64,000 nucleotides of DNA from Macrocystis pyrifera (lineage: Eukaryota; Sar; Phaeophyceae; Laminariales; Laminariaceae), in the NCBI GenBank assembly GCA_031763025.1, contig JASSKH010000027.1, positions 8,926,241-8,990,240 of the forward strand, written 5' to 3'. Each line of letters starts with the position of its first letter. Position 1 is the stretch's first letter. The notes under the pieces are model-generated. The model was not told the origin of the DNA. It did not search any database and was given only the letters and a program-made list of their open reading frames with translations. Shown piece by piece: positions 37,114-48,570 of this stretch. A program made the translations under genes and the position numbers.

Positions 37114-37716
37114 TGTACTACTACCTCAGTACTACGACTGTGCTGCCACTACCACCACTGCTATAAGACAGTGCTGCACTACTACTGCAGGCCACGATTC
37201 AACTCCGGGCCAACTGACACACGCCGCCGCCCTTCCCACCGCCCTCATGCAATATGCTCTCGTCACTGCCAATACAGAGTTTTGCCGGAGACATCAATGC
37301 CTGGTTGTTCTTGCTCCTGCCCCTTACCATATACCTTGACGGCCTTCATCGGACCTCGTGTGGTAAGACGTCACTCCCAGTTACATCTTAAACTGTATCC
37401 CCTGCTTTGGCCAAACCCCTGCTTCACGTTGACGCTCTCCGGAGTGAAGCCCTTCTTGGCCACGCCTAAGCTCTTAAGTCCGTAGTGTCCAATGGTATTT
37501 ACCAGGTATAGCTCTGCGCGTATGCAACGCCAGGCCTGATGTCCGCGCGTGTAACAGCAGGCCTGATCTTTGCGATAACTTTATAGCCGAATTGCTACAG
37601 TTTACTCCTGTTACCTCCTTTTCTTCGTGTACAGCAAGAAGCAGTACACACCGCCCTGCGCCAGTTCCCCCACCAAGTCATCCTCTCGGTGTCACTCCTT
37701 TCCACACCAATTTTCC

Positions 37717-38486
37717 TCATGTCCTATCATCTAGACCTCGCTTGCGTGATCCGTAAGTTCGACGACGACCCCCAAGGACATAACATAGAATATGTTGCAA
37801 CGATGTCGGTTTCCACCCACAGCCCAGTCTACCATCTGAGGCAAAGTGTTTGAAGGAAAAACGTTCTATCATACAGTAGGATGCTTCTCTTAACCAACCA
37901 CTACTCGGTGTACTTACCTCCAAAAACTCCACCACTATCCCCTAGGAACTCCTTCAATCGATGTAATGACGCGAGAAGAACGTTTGTGCTTCTACTCTCT
38001 TCGTCGGCTTCTTCAGCCCTCGCCGCCCCCACCTCTCTCTTCCCACTGAACGCGCGGCGTGAAGAGCCGCGGATGCACCTACAGTAGTTGTGCAAATACT
38101 AACCTCACCGGTAAGACCACATGCGTCAATTTAGTTTAGGGAAGAACCTCCCGGACGGTGGTATGATGTGACGCCCAGTAATTTTCGGCTGCAAGGAGTG
38201 ATACCGAAGTTTCCCCTTGTGGTATTTGCCAAATGTCAGTGCTTTGGGTTTTGCATGTCTTACCGCACCATCGTGTAGCAGGGCTTCGTCCTCCGGCGTG
38301 CACCTCCGACGACCTGGATGGATGTACAAGAGACCGAAGCTCTTCGCCCCTCCCTCTACTGGGCGCTACTCCACATATGCTCACCGGAGGGCAGGACCAT
38401 CAGTGTTCACGTACACCGGGGCTGTCCGTTACGCTTCCGTCAATTCGTCCGGCGCCTCCTTCCCCACAAATGCTCGTGACGGCTAT
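37717..38486 (-). CDS. Probable four-exon gene (5' end missing), basic protein of unknown function
   Basis: Minus-strand exons are 38486-38417, 38358-38205, 38078-37918 and 37835-37717 (TGA). Splice sites are GTGTGTTACAG|, CCCCG|GTGTAC, GCGCCCAG|, CTTCG|GTATCA, CTACTGTAG|, TTTGGAG|GTAAGT and TTTGCCTCAG|. All three intron phases (1, 2, 1) agree, giving 167 residues plus stop. Two of the donors are weak, but the GTAAGT donor and the last acceptor are strong. Segments include FGLLYIHPGRRRCTPEDEAL, KPKALTFGKYHKGKLR and TNVLLASLHRLKEFLG, with a basic C-terminus. No ATG starts the first exon, so upstream exons are missing or the gene is truncated. I recognise no family. It is flanked by a MITE and a large minisatellite, so it could be a surviving fragment. 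Confidence 0.5.
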
Positions 38487-38759
38487 CTGTAACACACCGT
38501 GGGTGCCAGGGCTATATACGCTTCCCCACCAGTGGCATGTTGTGCTCGCGTATACTGCCCACCCCCATCTACATAGAGTGCAACAATGCGGTACCGGCAA
38601 GGGTAATCCGTTATGTCACAGTCCTTTGGGTTTTTGTTCTTCTCCCATGAATGGTCGGCGCACCTGTACGTGGGATACTATGCCCGCCGGGGCCAGGGAT
38701 GCACAGATGCGCATTATTCTTTTTTGTCGTGGCGTGCCCACGGCATGGCACGGCAACGC

Positions 38760-39690
38760 TCACGGGTAACCATCCGCCGTGGGATGTGCCACGATTGTGT
38801 CCGAGTGTATTGCCGTGGGACTTACGATGGTATCCCACGGCGAGCTCTACGGCAATGTCCACGGTAAACCCGCAAAAGACCCGCGGCAAGATCCACGACA
38901 AGACCCACGGCAAGACCCGCGGCAAGAGCCACGACAAGACCTACGGCAAGTCCCGCAGCAATACGTGTGGCAATTGCCGTGGAAAAACTCACGGCAAGAC
39001 CCGCGGCGAGTCCCGCGGCGAGACCCCACCTGGGACCCTGTTTCCATTTGGTACTTTGGCCCCGCAGTGGGCCCATTCCTTTTGACACCCTGCTTCCACC
39101 CACAAGGCGCAGAAATATAACCAGCGGAGCCGCCGGAGGATCACCTGGCACCCTTTTCCCAGGGGTGCTTGTCTCGGCATATGCCGTAGTACTTTCCGCG
39201 GGACTTTCCGTGGGACTTGCCGAGGGCGTTGTCGCGGTACTTGCCGCGGGACTTTCCACGGGTGTTACTACGGTACTTGCCGCGAGTTTTGCCGCGGGAC
39301 CTCCTGCGTGTGTTGCCGCAGGATTTTCCGCGGGTGTTGCCGTCGGACCATGCCGCAAAACTTGTCGTGGGACCTTGCCGCAGAACTTGCCGCGGTACTT
39401 GTAGCAAGTGATGCCGTGGGCAAGGCCGCGGGGCATGCCGCGGGGCTTGCCGTAGGTATTTCTGTAGGTCTTGCCGTGGTGTTCTGTGGTCATCGCGGGC
39501 CTTACCGTGACGTGCCGGGATGGTTGCCGTGGCGCTCACCGTGGGCCTTGCCGCGGCAGTCGTTCCGTGGCATGCCGTGGCATGTCGTGGCATGTCGTGG
39601 CATGCCACGGCACTGCCCGCGGTATCCCGCGGCAAATCCCATGAGATGTCGCGGCATGTCACGGCAGTGCCCACGGTATGCCGCGAAAAA
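38760..39690. repeat. Minisatellite block 3, core CCGCGG, in two opposed halves
   Basis: The left part (38865-39030) is built of 12-base units like GACCCGCGGCAA read on the plus strand. The right part (39181-39690) has the complementary form (CCGCGGGACTTG, GCCGTGGCATG). A non-repetitive centre of about 150 bases lies between them. The 12-base period keeps Arg/Asp/Gln- or Ser/Cys/Arg-repeat frames open on both strands, and these are not genes. Confidence 0.85.
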
Positions 39691-39699
39691 GTCGAATGA

Positions 39700-40560
39700 T
39701 GTTTATACCATGGTTCTCAACAATGGCAGCGTGCACATTTCGTCCATTAATCAACCCACGAAAAATGGTTCTTCCATGGCATATTCCATGTACACCCATG
39801 GTCCATACCACGAAAAAATCCATGGCAATACAGTCGACTCCATGGTATATATGTCATAGTATTTTTCATGAACCGAAACCGTCCGTGGGGTTTGCCATAG
39901 TGTATGTTCATGGCCACGTTCATAGGACACCCTATTACCGGTTCCATGGATTGTTCCATGGACACACCAGGTGGAGTGTCCATGGTCGCCCCATGGCACG
40001 TGTCATCGGCCATTCATTGATAACATAGTCAATAGGAGAGCTCAGGAGACACTCCATCGCCGTTCGGCGCGCTATGGAGAATGCCATGACATCATGGCAT
40101 ATACTACAAGGTTCCATGATGTACACCATGGAGTAGCCCACGGCATGGAAAGCTCTATGGTGACCATGGTGTATACCATGGTGTACCCCACGGGAGGTTC
40201 ATATATGGTACAACCCATGGGTTGTTCCGTGGAGGAAGCCATGGTCAAACCCTAAGCCAAACGCTTATCCTAACCAAGGGGCATGCCGCGATGTGCTCCA
40301 TGGTGAAGCCATGGCATCGACCATGGGTCAGTCTGTGGGGTTAACCATAACGCACACCGTGGTCAACCGTGGCGCACCCCATGGGTTCATTCATGAATCG
40401 TGCCATGGATCATCCCATGGTGGTGTCCGTGGATTGACCCATAGAATGCACCATGTGTCCATGAGCCAACCCATGGCTGACCGTTGTCGCCCAGGTATAA
40501 CCATGGTCAACCATGATCGACAACGGTATATCAGGTTACGCCCATGGAATATCCAACTAA
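39700..40560. repeat. Minisatellite block 4, core CCATGG
   Basis: Continues directly from the CCGCGG block, but the palindromic core is now CCATGG, spaced irregularly by about 12-20 bases (for example GTGTACACCATGG-like units). Frames of 60-116 codons on both strands are by-products of the repeat. Confidence 0.8.
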
Positions 40561-40784
40561 TGTAGGTCATTGACAAGTTGAGGGTATTTGAGAGTTGGAC
40601 TCGTTTTTATTTACTCCTCCGACTGGCGTGGTACGCACTGCATCAATGGCGGCCGTCGCCGCGGCTGGGCATAGGTACCGCTTCAGCGCACCGCCTGTGC
40701 GTCCTCCGATGTGCGGTTCCAATGGTAGCCCCCAGATATACCTAGGGCGGCGGGATACACCTGTCTAATCTGGTCGTCGTGCGT

Positions 40785-41069
40785 ATGGTTCACTTAGTGG
40801 TGCCTCGTGCACCTGAAATAGAGAGAGGGTGTATCCGTGCACCTGTATTAGAGCAAGAGTTTGCCTCATCTGGTCGGCTGGTGGCCCCTGGTACTGACGC
40901 CGTACTGGTCGTGGCATTTGAACAATCGGGTTTGCTGGAACAACCGGAGGACTGCCGGAGGACTGCAGGAAAGTTTTCGTGGTGTGACTTCCGTCCCTGT
41001 AAGACTTGTGTAGGTCGCACCACGAGACTGTGGAATAATCTTACTCTGTTTCAGGGTTGTATGCCATGA
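40785..41069 (+). CDS. ORF of unknown function
   Basis: An ATG-initiated frame of 94 codons directly right of the minisatellite. It reads like protein (GRLVAPGTDAVLVVAFEQSG, then a cysteine-containing WCDFRPCKTC). Part of its 5' end is a roughly 27-base tandem duplication containing GTGCACCTG. No domain or splice partner is recognised, and the antisense frame is also open. Confidence 0.3.
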   Translation: MVHLVVPRAPEIERGCIRAPVLEQEFASSGRLVAPGTDAVLVVAFEQSGLLEQPEDCRRTAGKFSWCDFRPCKTCVGRTTRLWNNLTLFQGCMP

Positions 41070-43106
41070 AGTGGAGCTTAGGCTAAGGCAGCAAGAACCT
41101 TGGGGAAGCTAAGGAAGATCGAGACGGGCGCCATACAATACTGTACTATAATAAAGGAACATGACATAAAGTAGCCGTCGACGTGGAGTTAGCTAGCTGA
41201 ATATTTGTCTGCCGTTCAATGAAAGGCGACAACACTCAGGTCAAGGCTACCATTGCCGGAACACCCCAGCTAGGCTATCACCCGTATGACACACTTGAAC
41301 AGGTAACTGTTGTAATAGTATTGGAATAGTTGTATTTTGTCACCGCTGTAGGCGATGTTCCATAGAAGCTTTGTCCGTGCCCGTCGTATGATCGATTCAT
41401 ACCTATTAACAGGAACTCTGAAATGTACCCAGGATGCCCCCTGATGACTACAGCCCGCAAGAAAAGCGAGGATAACCATGTTCGATCCGTAAGATGGGCA
41501 CCAAATGCACGTTCGACTGTCCGACATGAAGTAACTTCCTGGTGAGTATCTGCCGTATATGGCAGGGGAATATTGATAACTATGCTGAGCTTTTAGTCGT
41601 ATGTGTCCTTGCGGTAGCGTACTACATGAATGTAGCCGTTGAACCGTGGAGTACACGGAATAGACACACAACTAGACACATGACGCACCGATCTAAAATG
41701 CGTCCTAAGCTAGATGTACTGTCTATTGTGCATTCTTACACCCCCCTCGATGAAAGCCTACAATCAATAGAAGAAGTACCTGGTAACAAATGAAAATCAA
41801 TGCCTCTGCTATATTTGGTCTTTACTGGTATTGCCATGATTGATCGTATCTCTTGTGAATTCAAGCGAACCAACTAGTTCTGCTATTGGTAGGAGTTTAT
41901 ACGAAGGTTGGATGAACCGTTCCTAAGAGGTAACAGTAGGGCCCAGGCTGTCAACTATTGATGAGGACGCCAGCTCTGGATAACCCCTCAAATTATCCTC
42001 ACCAAGATTAAATACATGTACCATGTTTTATATATAGCGCAGTACCAAGTTTACTGTTAGTGTCTGCCCTTACGCTGAACACGTGATGGCCACACCGTGC
42101 TTGGAGACCTAGCTGGGACGCTAAAATGAAGGACGAACTTTTCGCCGTCGGCAGGCCCATCGTGCTAGACGGACTCGGTTGCATGACAGGATATCCGGGT
42201 GTAGTGATGGCACATAGAACTGTCGCTGTCAGCGGCTTCCGGGGATAGGCAGATGACATTTTGTTGCCTATGCTGTTGAGGTCCACCAGCAGTTTTGCTG
42301 AAATGTAGCCCTACATGAAATCGTTTTACGAACCCTCTGAATGGTCAATTGCGTGCGCCCTCTAGGCGCCTGCCGCACATGTAACGGCGGGAGTCTGCCC
42401 GGTGAAAAGACACGGCCCACAAATCATTGTGTTGATACGACCTATGCTTGCTAAGGTCATGCACGGTACATGTAGGGTTGGCGCTAGGTATCGTAGCCGA
42501 CTAAAATTCGCCCGTTTGGAGAGGTTTTTAGCGTGCACGTATGTTGACGCCCACATTTCCCCCCGCTATTCTGTTAACCCCTTTCCGTGAAGAAGTGCAC
42601 GTTGGGGTGACCAAAACATCTAGTGCCAGATGAAACTCGTGTTTGCTGCCTGTCGCCTTTCACCTGAAGCGTATGCATAGTGTCGTAGCCCCCGTACACA
42701 AAGTAGCAGCCATATCAGCTAGTTTCAGAGCGTACGTAGGGCGCACGCTCCGATAGAGGTAGAATTTTTTAGGCCAAAACGTTTAAGACTGCCGGGGTTC
42801 CTTAAGGGCACTGAGAAAATACCCCATGCCGTTGGAACACCCCTTAAGGTATGTGTGTTCAGACATATTATTCACTGCATACCTACAGACCATCATCGGG
42901 TTGCACCTGCATTTTTTTTAACAAGCTCAGTTTTTTACCCTACTGCAGGTATAGAGCTCCTCATGTGTTGAGCCCCAGAAGGCAAAAGTTGATGTACCCC
43001 TATCCTAGCATGCATCGTAGCTAGTTTGACACTCGGAAATCTCGGGAACGCTGCTTCTGTTGGGATGCGATCAGGATCTGGGGCCAACTCGAAGTTGATT
43101 CAGTGC
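41070..43106. other. No supported gene; weak coding-like minus frames
   Basis: The minus frame at 42286-42008 has some protein character (MGLPTAKSSSFILASQLGLQ) but no usable splice partner or known motif. The rest looks non-coding. A decayed retroelement is possible, but I see no reverse-transcriptase or integrase motif. Confidence 0.3.
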
Positions 43107-43735
43107 CTAGATGACAAAGGCTGCTCTTTGTCCTGGTAACCCATACAATCCCTCCTCAAAGAGGGAGGTTCCCATAGGGAAGGGGGGGGGGGGGGTGCCC
43201 ATATATAAATAGGGGGTGTTCATGCATGCGTACAGCGGAGCGCATACACAAAGAAAGGAGGAGCCCATCACTCGCTGCTGGAGGAAGTTTTTGTTGATGA
43301 ACTGCCTCTCTTTGTGCGCTATTGCTGTTGACCATCGCGAAGTTGGTGGGTTCTTAGACGGTGGCGGTGGACGGCGCTGCGATAACGAGTCGCGTATGAC
43401 GCTTGTGGGTGATGCAGCAAGAGGATCATTTAGCGTAATAGTAGCTGCGGTACGTGGTCGTAGTGGTGACGGATACACGATGGAGCAGATGCAGTTGCGC
43501 CACTTCTGTCCGTAGGTGTCATGTTTCGTTGTAGAGATTGGTACTACGACGGCGGTGCTTGCAAGGGCGGCGTCGGAGTGGTGGCATTCGTTGTTTGACT
43601 GTTGCACGTTTCCTTGCAACTCACGTGGTGTATTGTTGCGGTTGCGGCTGCTGCTGCTCTTTGAATAGCACCATCGGGCCTTCTCGCACAGATTATCCCT
43701 CCGTCGTATTCTTGTGACCAGGTTAGTTGCGGCTT
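43107..43735 (-). CDS. ORF or long exon of unknown function
   Basis: A minus-strand frame open for about 210 codons with no upstream ATG. The first three quarters are protein-like: a Ser/Asn-rich start (KSSSSRNRNNTP), then TAATITLNDPLAAS and AIAHKERQFINKNFLQQR. A donor-like CGA|GTGATG at about 43286 and an acceptor TTACCAG at about 43135 would join it in phase 0 to a 10-codon final exon. A C homopolymer (43195-43182 on this strand) sits upstream of that acceptor, as in the SNARE gene introns. Function unknown. Confidence 0.35.
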
Positions 43736-44262
43736 AATGGAGTCGTACTTTTCCTCCCTTTGATGCAGTGAGTGGAATACTTGTCCATGATGATCATCAT
43801 GATAATCATCGTGGGTTCGTGCCCTCTCGCTTTACGCGAAGACCCGGTACGCGCCACACGAAGCGTTGTGGCTTCCGCGTTACCATGTGTTGTATCATAG
43901 GTACGTTTTAATCGGTGTTGTTCGTTGTCGCCTGTAAAAGACCTCTCAGCACGATGTTCACAAACAGGCTGTTTCTGTGAAGAAGTGCTTCCATCTCTCA
44001 CCAACCAGCTCGTCTGGAAGATGGCAGGCTTGGGTACTAATCGCTCATAGTTCGCCATCTGGCGTAGTCATACATGTATATGACACGTGATGAGTGATGG
44101 TGGGCTAGTTTTTCGTTATTTCCCTGTTCTGACGACGGGTAGATGTAAGCTTGATACCAGTTGTACCTAATACCTGCTACCAGGTATGTGTTACGGCAAG
44201 GCTTACCGGATTCGGCAAATACCTGTACTATCGTAGCTATGCGCGGAAGGCCTAGAGTATGA

Positions 44263-44629
44263 GTGGGGGTCAAGGGGTTAAGCGCTCCCGGCTGCATTCT
44301 ATTGGAAAGGGAAGGTTTCCACGATATGAGGCCGTCTAAAGACGCAATCTCAATCTTGGGGAACGGTCGACACCCTCGTATCGACTCGATACGGCCCCGA
44401 AAAACGAAGGAAATAGGAACCAATGTCACGTGCCAAGTATCATGGATATATGCGATGTATTACACGCATCACATGCATACTGGATGCTATTGTACGGTGC
44501 ATGCTCGAACGCTCGCTTTGTACTTGCCTGGATCTCGGAATGGTCACATTGCAAGAAGACGATATTACTCTCATGTCATACGAGAACAAGAGACGGATAG
44601 TGAGGAAGGAAGGACCTGTGAGTAGATAA
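44263..44629 (+). other. Overlapping ORFs, possible element remnant
   Basis: Two overlapping plus frames. One (44263 onwards) reads ILLEREGFHDMRPSKDAISI, and the other (44423-44629, ATG) reads EDDITLMSYENKRRIVRKEG. Both look partly protein-like, so a frameshifted coding remnant is the simplest reading. No motif identifies it. Confidence 0.25.
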
Positions 44630-44966
44630 ACTGAGCCTACAACGAACTCAGGCTGAGTTGAAGGGGAGTGATAGGGATTTAGACCTGCTACAAAGCCCTT
44701 AAAATGGACAATCCAGGGAGTCTTGATGCCACGTAGAGTCTTATCATCCCCCACCCCCGGGTTTCAGGCTCACTCTAACCTCTAAATGTCTATTAATAGC
44801 AGTACTTTACAGCCTGTACTTTAACACGATGTGCTTCGTAGGATTTTCCCCTGGTTCGTGGTTTAGCAGAGAGCAGTGGTTACATGTTTGTGTCTCGTCT
44901 ACAGCAATTCGTGATTCTCTCCGGACTTCCCGCCCGCACTTCCTCAACTGAGGTCTACACCTCGAC

Positions 44967-45266
44967 TTGGGGGTGCTGAAGGTGCCAAAATTTGACGAAA
45001 TTCCGAAGGCACAAAATGGGATAGAAACACAAGCCTCAACTGATTGTGCAAATCACTTGCGCACAGCTACATCTCCTCACAAGCAACCACAGTCCGCAAA
45101 ATTGATGCACGCTCGGTATGGAGTGCGTGAAGGCGTTCGGCGCACGGAGAAGCAGTCTTACGCTGCCAAAAACGACTCGCGAGCTGATTTTGTGAAGTCA
45201 AAGCTGCCAGTCAGCATCACCAAAAAGTCGGGAAAAAGTTGCAGATTCGACGATTTCATATTTTGA
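44967..45266 (+). CDS. ORF of unknown function (Lys/Ser-rich)
   Basis: A frame of 99 codons without an early ATG (first codons TTG GGG GTG). It is hydrophilic with a protein-like composition (RTEKQSYAAKNDSRADFVKS) and a TGA end. It could be a 3' exon, but I could not place an acceptor with confidence. Confidence 0.3.
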   Translation: MGVLKVPKFDEIPKAQNGIETQASTDCANHLRTATSPHKQPQSAKLMHARYGVREGVRRTEKQSYAAKNDSRADFVKSKLPVSITKKSGKSCRFDDFIF

Positions 45267-45574
45267 GCGCTAGTACGTAGTATAGTACCATGGGTACAAC
45301 GCGTATGAAGAAACGGCTTTCACCAAACGTGAGCCGGAGGGTTCGCGAATAATGTTAAGTGCTAAGATAGCGTAGATGAAAGTGCTTGTCAAAAAAAACG
45401 TATTGGGTTGGAGAAAGGGCGAAAACACTCTGGATTCTTGTATATTTGCATCAGTTTTTAATCCGAAAAATCAGATATTCTTTGTATAACTCTTAACTCT
45501 ATTTCCAAGTTGTTTATATTTTTTGGCAAAACGCCTACTCGCGCGTACGACCCCGGTGTTCCTCATTATTTAAT

Positions 45575-46080
45575 AAATGAGCGGAAGCTTTCACAACTTC
45601 CATTTAGAAGTAAAAAACTTTTTCAAAATTTCCATTTTCACTTCCGAATGGAAGTTTTTCACTTCCAAATGGAAGTTGTGGAAGTTTTTGACTTCCAAAT
45701 GGAAGTCAAGTGGAAGCTTCCATGGAGTCCATGGAAATTTCCATTTTGGAAGCTTGTGCAAGCCAGTGAAAGTTTCCCAACTGGAAGCAAGTGGAAGCAA
45801 AGTGGAAGCAAAATGGAAGCTTCCACTGGCATGCCCGGTAGAAGCTTCCATTTGGAAATTACTTCCAAATGGAAGCTTCCACCCGACTTCCACTTTGACT
45901 TCCACAACTTTCATTTTGATTTTCACAACTTCCATTTTGACTTTCACAACTTCCATTGCGACTTCCATAACTTCCATTTGGAAGTCTATTTGGAAGTCAA
46001 AGTGGAAGCTTTGGAAGTTTTTTACTTCCAAATGGAAGTTATGGAAGTCGAGTGGAAGCTTCCACCCATTTACCAAATAA
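45575..46080. repeat. Minisatellite block 5, core TTCCATTTGGAA
   Basis: Tandem and inverted units of ACTTCCAAATGGAAGT and related sequence (TGGAAGTTTTTGACTTCC). Each unit is itself an inverted repeat. Frames of up to 259 codons on both strands are created by the repeat. Confidence 0.9.
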
Positions 46081-46562
46081 TGAGGTGGACCCCGCATTCG
46101 TGGCAACATATTCCTCAACATTTCTGTGTGGCCTTGATATGGTGTTTCCACAAACTGAATCCATCCCGCGCTGCAAATCCATTGGATATGTCCCCACCAC
46201 CATGTATACTGATAAAAGTGGCCACTGCCCCTTACTGTAATATTCAAAACACGAAGCATAAGAGTAGTCTATTGCCATCTCGATGCTAGATTTGTACATA
46301 CACTTCAAATACAAAAACATCCGTCCGCGTTTCTCGCATACATCCTCGATTCGTCGACTCGATAATCATGAAAGAGGACGCTAAAGCTTGCTTGCAGATG
46401 ACATATTCTATAGCTGGAGCAGGACTTTGCTGTGCCCGTGTTCTGCATTTTGCGGATGTTCTCTCGCCCGAGATACTTTCTCGCATTGGTCGGCTGAAGG
46501 TGTCACCACCGTGCCCGTGTCTTCTATTTTATAGCTAGTGCCGCATACGAGTAGTGACTGTG

Positions 46563-46615
46563 ACGGGGGGGGCGAGCGTACTCATTATCGTGCATGACCG
46601 GGGGGGGCATTTCCC
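46563..46615 (+). repeat. Dispersed repeat family A, short 5' fragment
   Basis: A G run followed by CGTACTCATTATCGTGCATG, then another G run. It matches the 5' end of the full copies, and the hairpin part is absent. Confidence 0.5.
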
Positions 46616-46619
46616 CCTG

Positions 46620-48376
46620 TGGTTCGTCCTCGAGGCCAGTGATCCGATGGTACATTGCCTTCTTCTTTGGGCAAGGCCGGGGATCCAGGATGTCAGAGAC
46701 CTCGGTATTGTGGATGTTGATGTCGGACTAAGCCATGACGTCGGAATATAGCCTTGCCACCGACGGCCATGACGAGCTCGTAGACTGCGCCAGCTGCCCT
46801 ACCTACTAGCTGTGGGTTACCTCGTGAGAGTACGATTATGAATAGAGTTTGTATGCTATTACAAAAACAGTATATTCTAGTAACGCATAGCAGGGTCATT
46901 TTAATTCCTCCGCTCTTGAAACTTGATGGCAACAGTCCTGTTTGTTCAGCGTGAAGAACTCGTTGTGCGGTTGTGAAAAAAGGCCGTTTTTGTCAAGGCT
47001 CATAACCTATTGGAATTTCCCTGTGCTGTTGCAAGTAAAACCTGGTACCTGATTTTACGTACCAGGAGTGTAGCCCCTGACCCTGAAGTCAGTTGGATAC
47101 TTGCAGAGGTGATCCCAAGTATGTGACTGCTGTGAACTACCCCGTACGAGTGCACTTACTTTTATTTGGGTTGTTCGAAATAAACGTGCTAAGCAGGAGC
47201 ATCAGTTGGCAGTATCTTCGGCCAAAACACGAGACAATTTATCTGACCAACCAAGGTGTGGGGTGTAGGACCAAATATATTCTCGATCGTCTCGGGAAGA
47301 TGCACATCGACATGCTCCAGTTCAGTGTACCTTACGGGCTGTTATTGCTTCCCGGCTGTCCGACTTGTAGGAACCTCCTTGGGTATCTACAGTAGTGCAC
47401 TATCATAGAGCATGCGGTTCTTGCTATTTTTTATTTCACATTGGCCGGCGATGATTTACATACTGGTATGTGTAAGCTTGAGCCGCTTTGTATGTATCAC
47501 GGATGGCTTACTTTTTCCTGCTGCATTTTTTGTTCTATTAGGGCTGACCAGGTTCTTGGCAACATGTCGTCCAAACCCATCAGACATGCTACTATTAATA
47601 GGTACGCAGGAGACCAGTCTATTCGGGCGAGTCAAGGTCTCTTTTGACATCAATATACTAGTTTTTAGTGCAGGGGACGGTCAGTCAAGGGGTCGAACCG
47701 TGGTCTCCTAGCCTTTTTGCTACTCATACTATTTTGGCTATACCATCATCGTGCACGTGAGGTGATCGGGCCTCATCTGTTGGCGCGGGGTCGAAATTGT
47801 CGTGCTGGAAGGAGAAAGCAATATTATTATTGTTCTTTCTTCCTTGTCCACCTTGCGATTGTCGAACATCTAACCGGTAGAATATCGAAGTAATTGGTAC
47901 CGATTGCAGTAGACAGGCGCTGTGGGACAGACAGCAAGCACAATGTGTGTCATTGCTGCGAATCGTGGGGCTGCCGTCGGTCCGAAGGGGGTTGCCTCCG
48001 ACCCAAAGCTCATAGTCACCCTCGAAATTGCAACGGGCCTGGAGCTGCCAACGCCCCCGACGTGAACGTATGTACTTTGGTACCGATCATGCCCGTCTCC
48101 TTGCGTCGGGGTTGGATTATATAAAACTAAGCACAAACTCATTTAGGCTGGTCGGTAACACTTGCCCGGCTACTTGCCTGGTGCTACTTTTATCTTCACG
48201 TAGCTCACAAGAGTTTTTTTCGTGTTCTTCGTTCTTGCCCGGTGGCTACGTACGAGTAGCTCGTACAAGGAACGAAGGTCTGCCGTGTACTCTCTTTTCA
48301 GCTTGCGGCACCCCCGGCAACTCACGCCAACCGCAATCCCGCAGGGGAACCTTGTACGTAGTATGAACACCTGAAC
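46620..48376. other. No supported gene
   Basis: ATG frame 47412-47711 (99 codons) starts with a hydrophobic stretch that could be a signal anchor. Frame 47093-47395 has some protein character. Neither has a splice partner or known motif. Confidence 0.3.
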
Positions 48377-48570
48377 AGGTGGCCGACCCCCCCCCCCCCT
48401 GCACAATGTGGGCATAAGAAACTCCTTGTGGAAACATTGAACAAGGTTGCAAGCCCTACAAACTGTCGACAACCTCTCAATCCGGTACGCCTAAAAATGG
48501 TTGTGTTACATTGTTCAACGCAAGGACTCTTTTACGCCCTTATTGTGCGGGGGGGGGGGGTCCCGGGCAG
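48377..48570. mobile_element. MITE-1 copy 4
   Basis: Begins CAGGTGGCCGACCCCC, contains TCCTTGTGGAAACATTGAAC and GACAACCTCTCAATCCG...TACGCCTAAA, and ends TTATTGTGCGGGGGGG with a diverged terminus (TCCCGGGCAG instead of the expected GGCCACCTG). Confidence 0.75.

Noticed and set aside
38822..39493. ORFs of 145-223 codons in the CCGCGG array on both strands
   Set aside because: The 12-base period keeps frames open automatically. The products are simple repeats of a few residues with no other protein character.
45510..46289. 259- and 222-codon ORFs across the TTCCATTTGGAA array
   Set aside because: Both strands are open at once because the unit lacks stops. The peptides are repetitive Phe/His/Lys/Trp strings.
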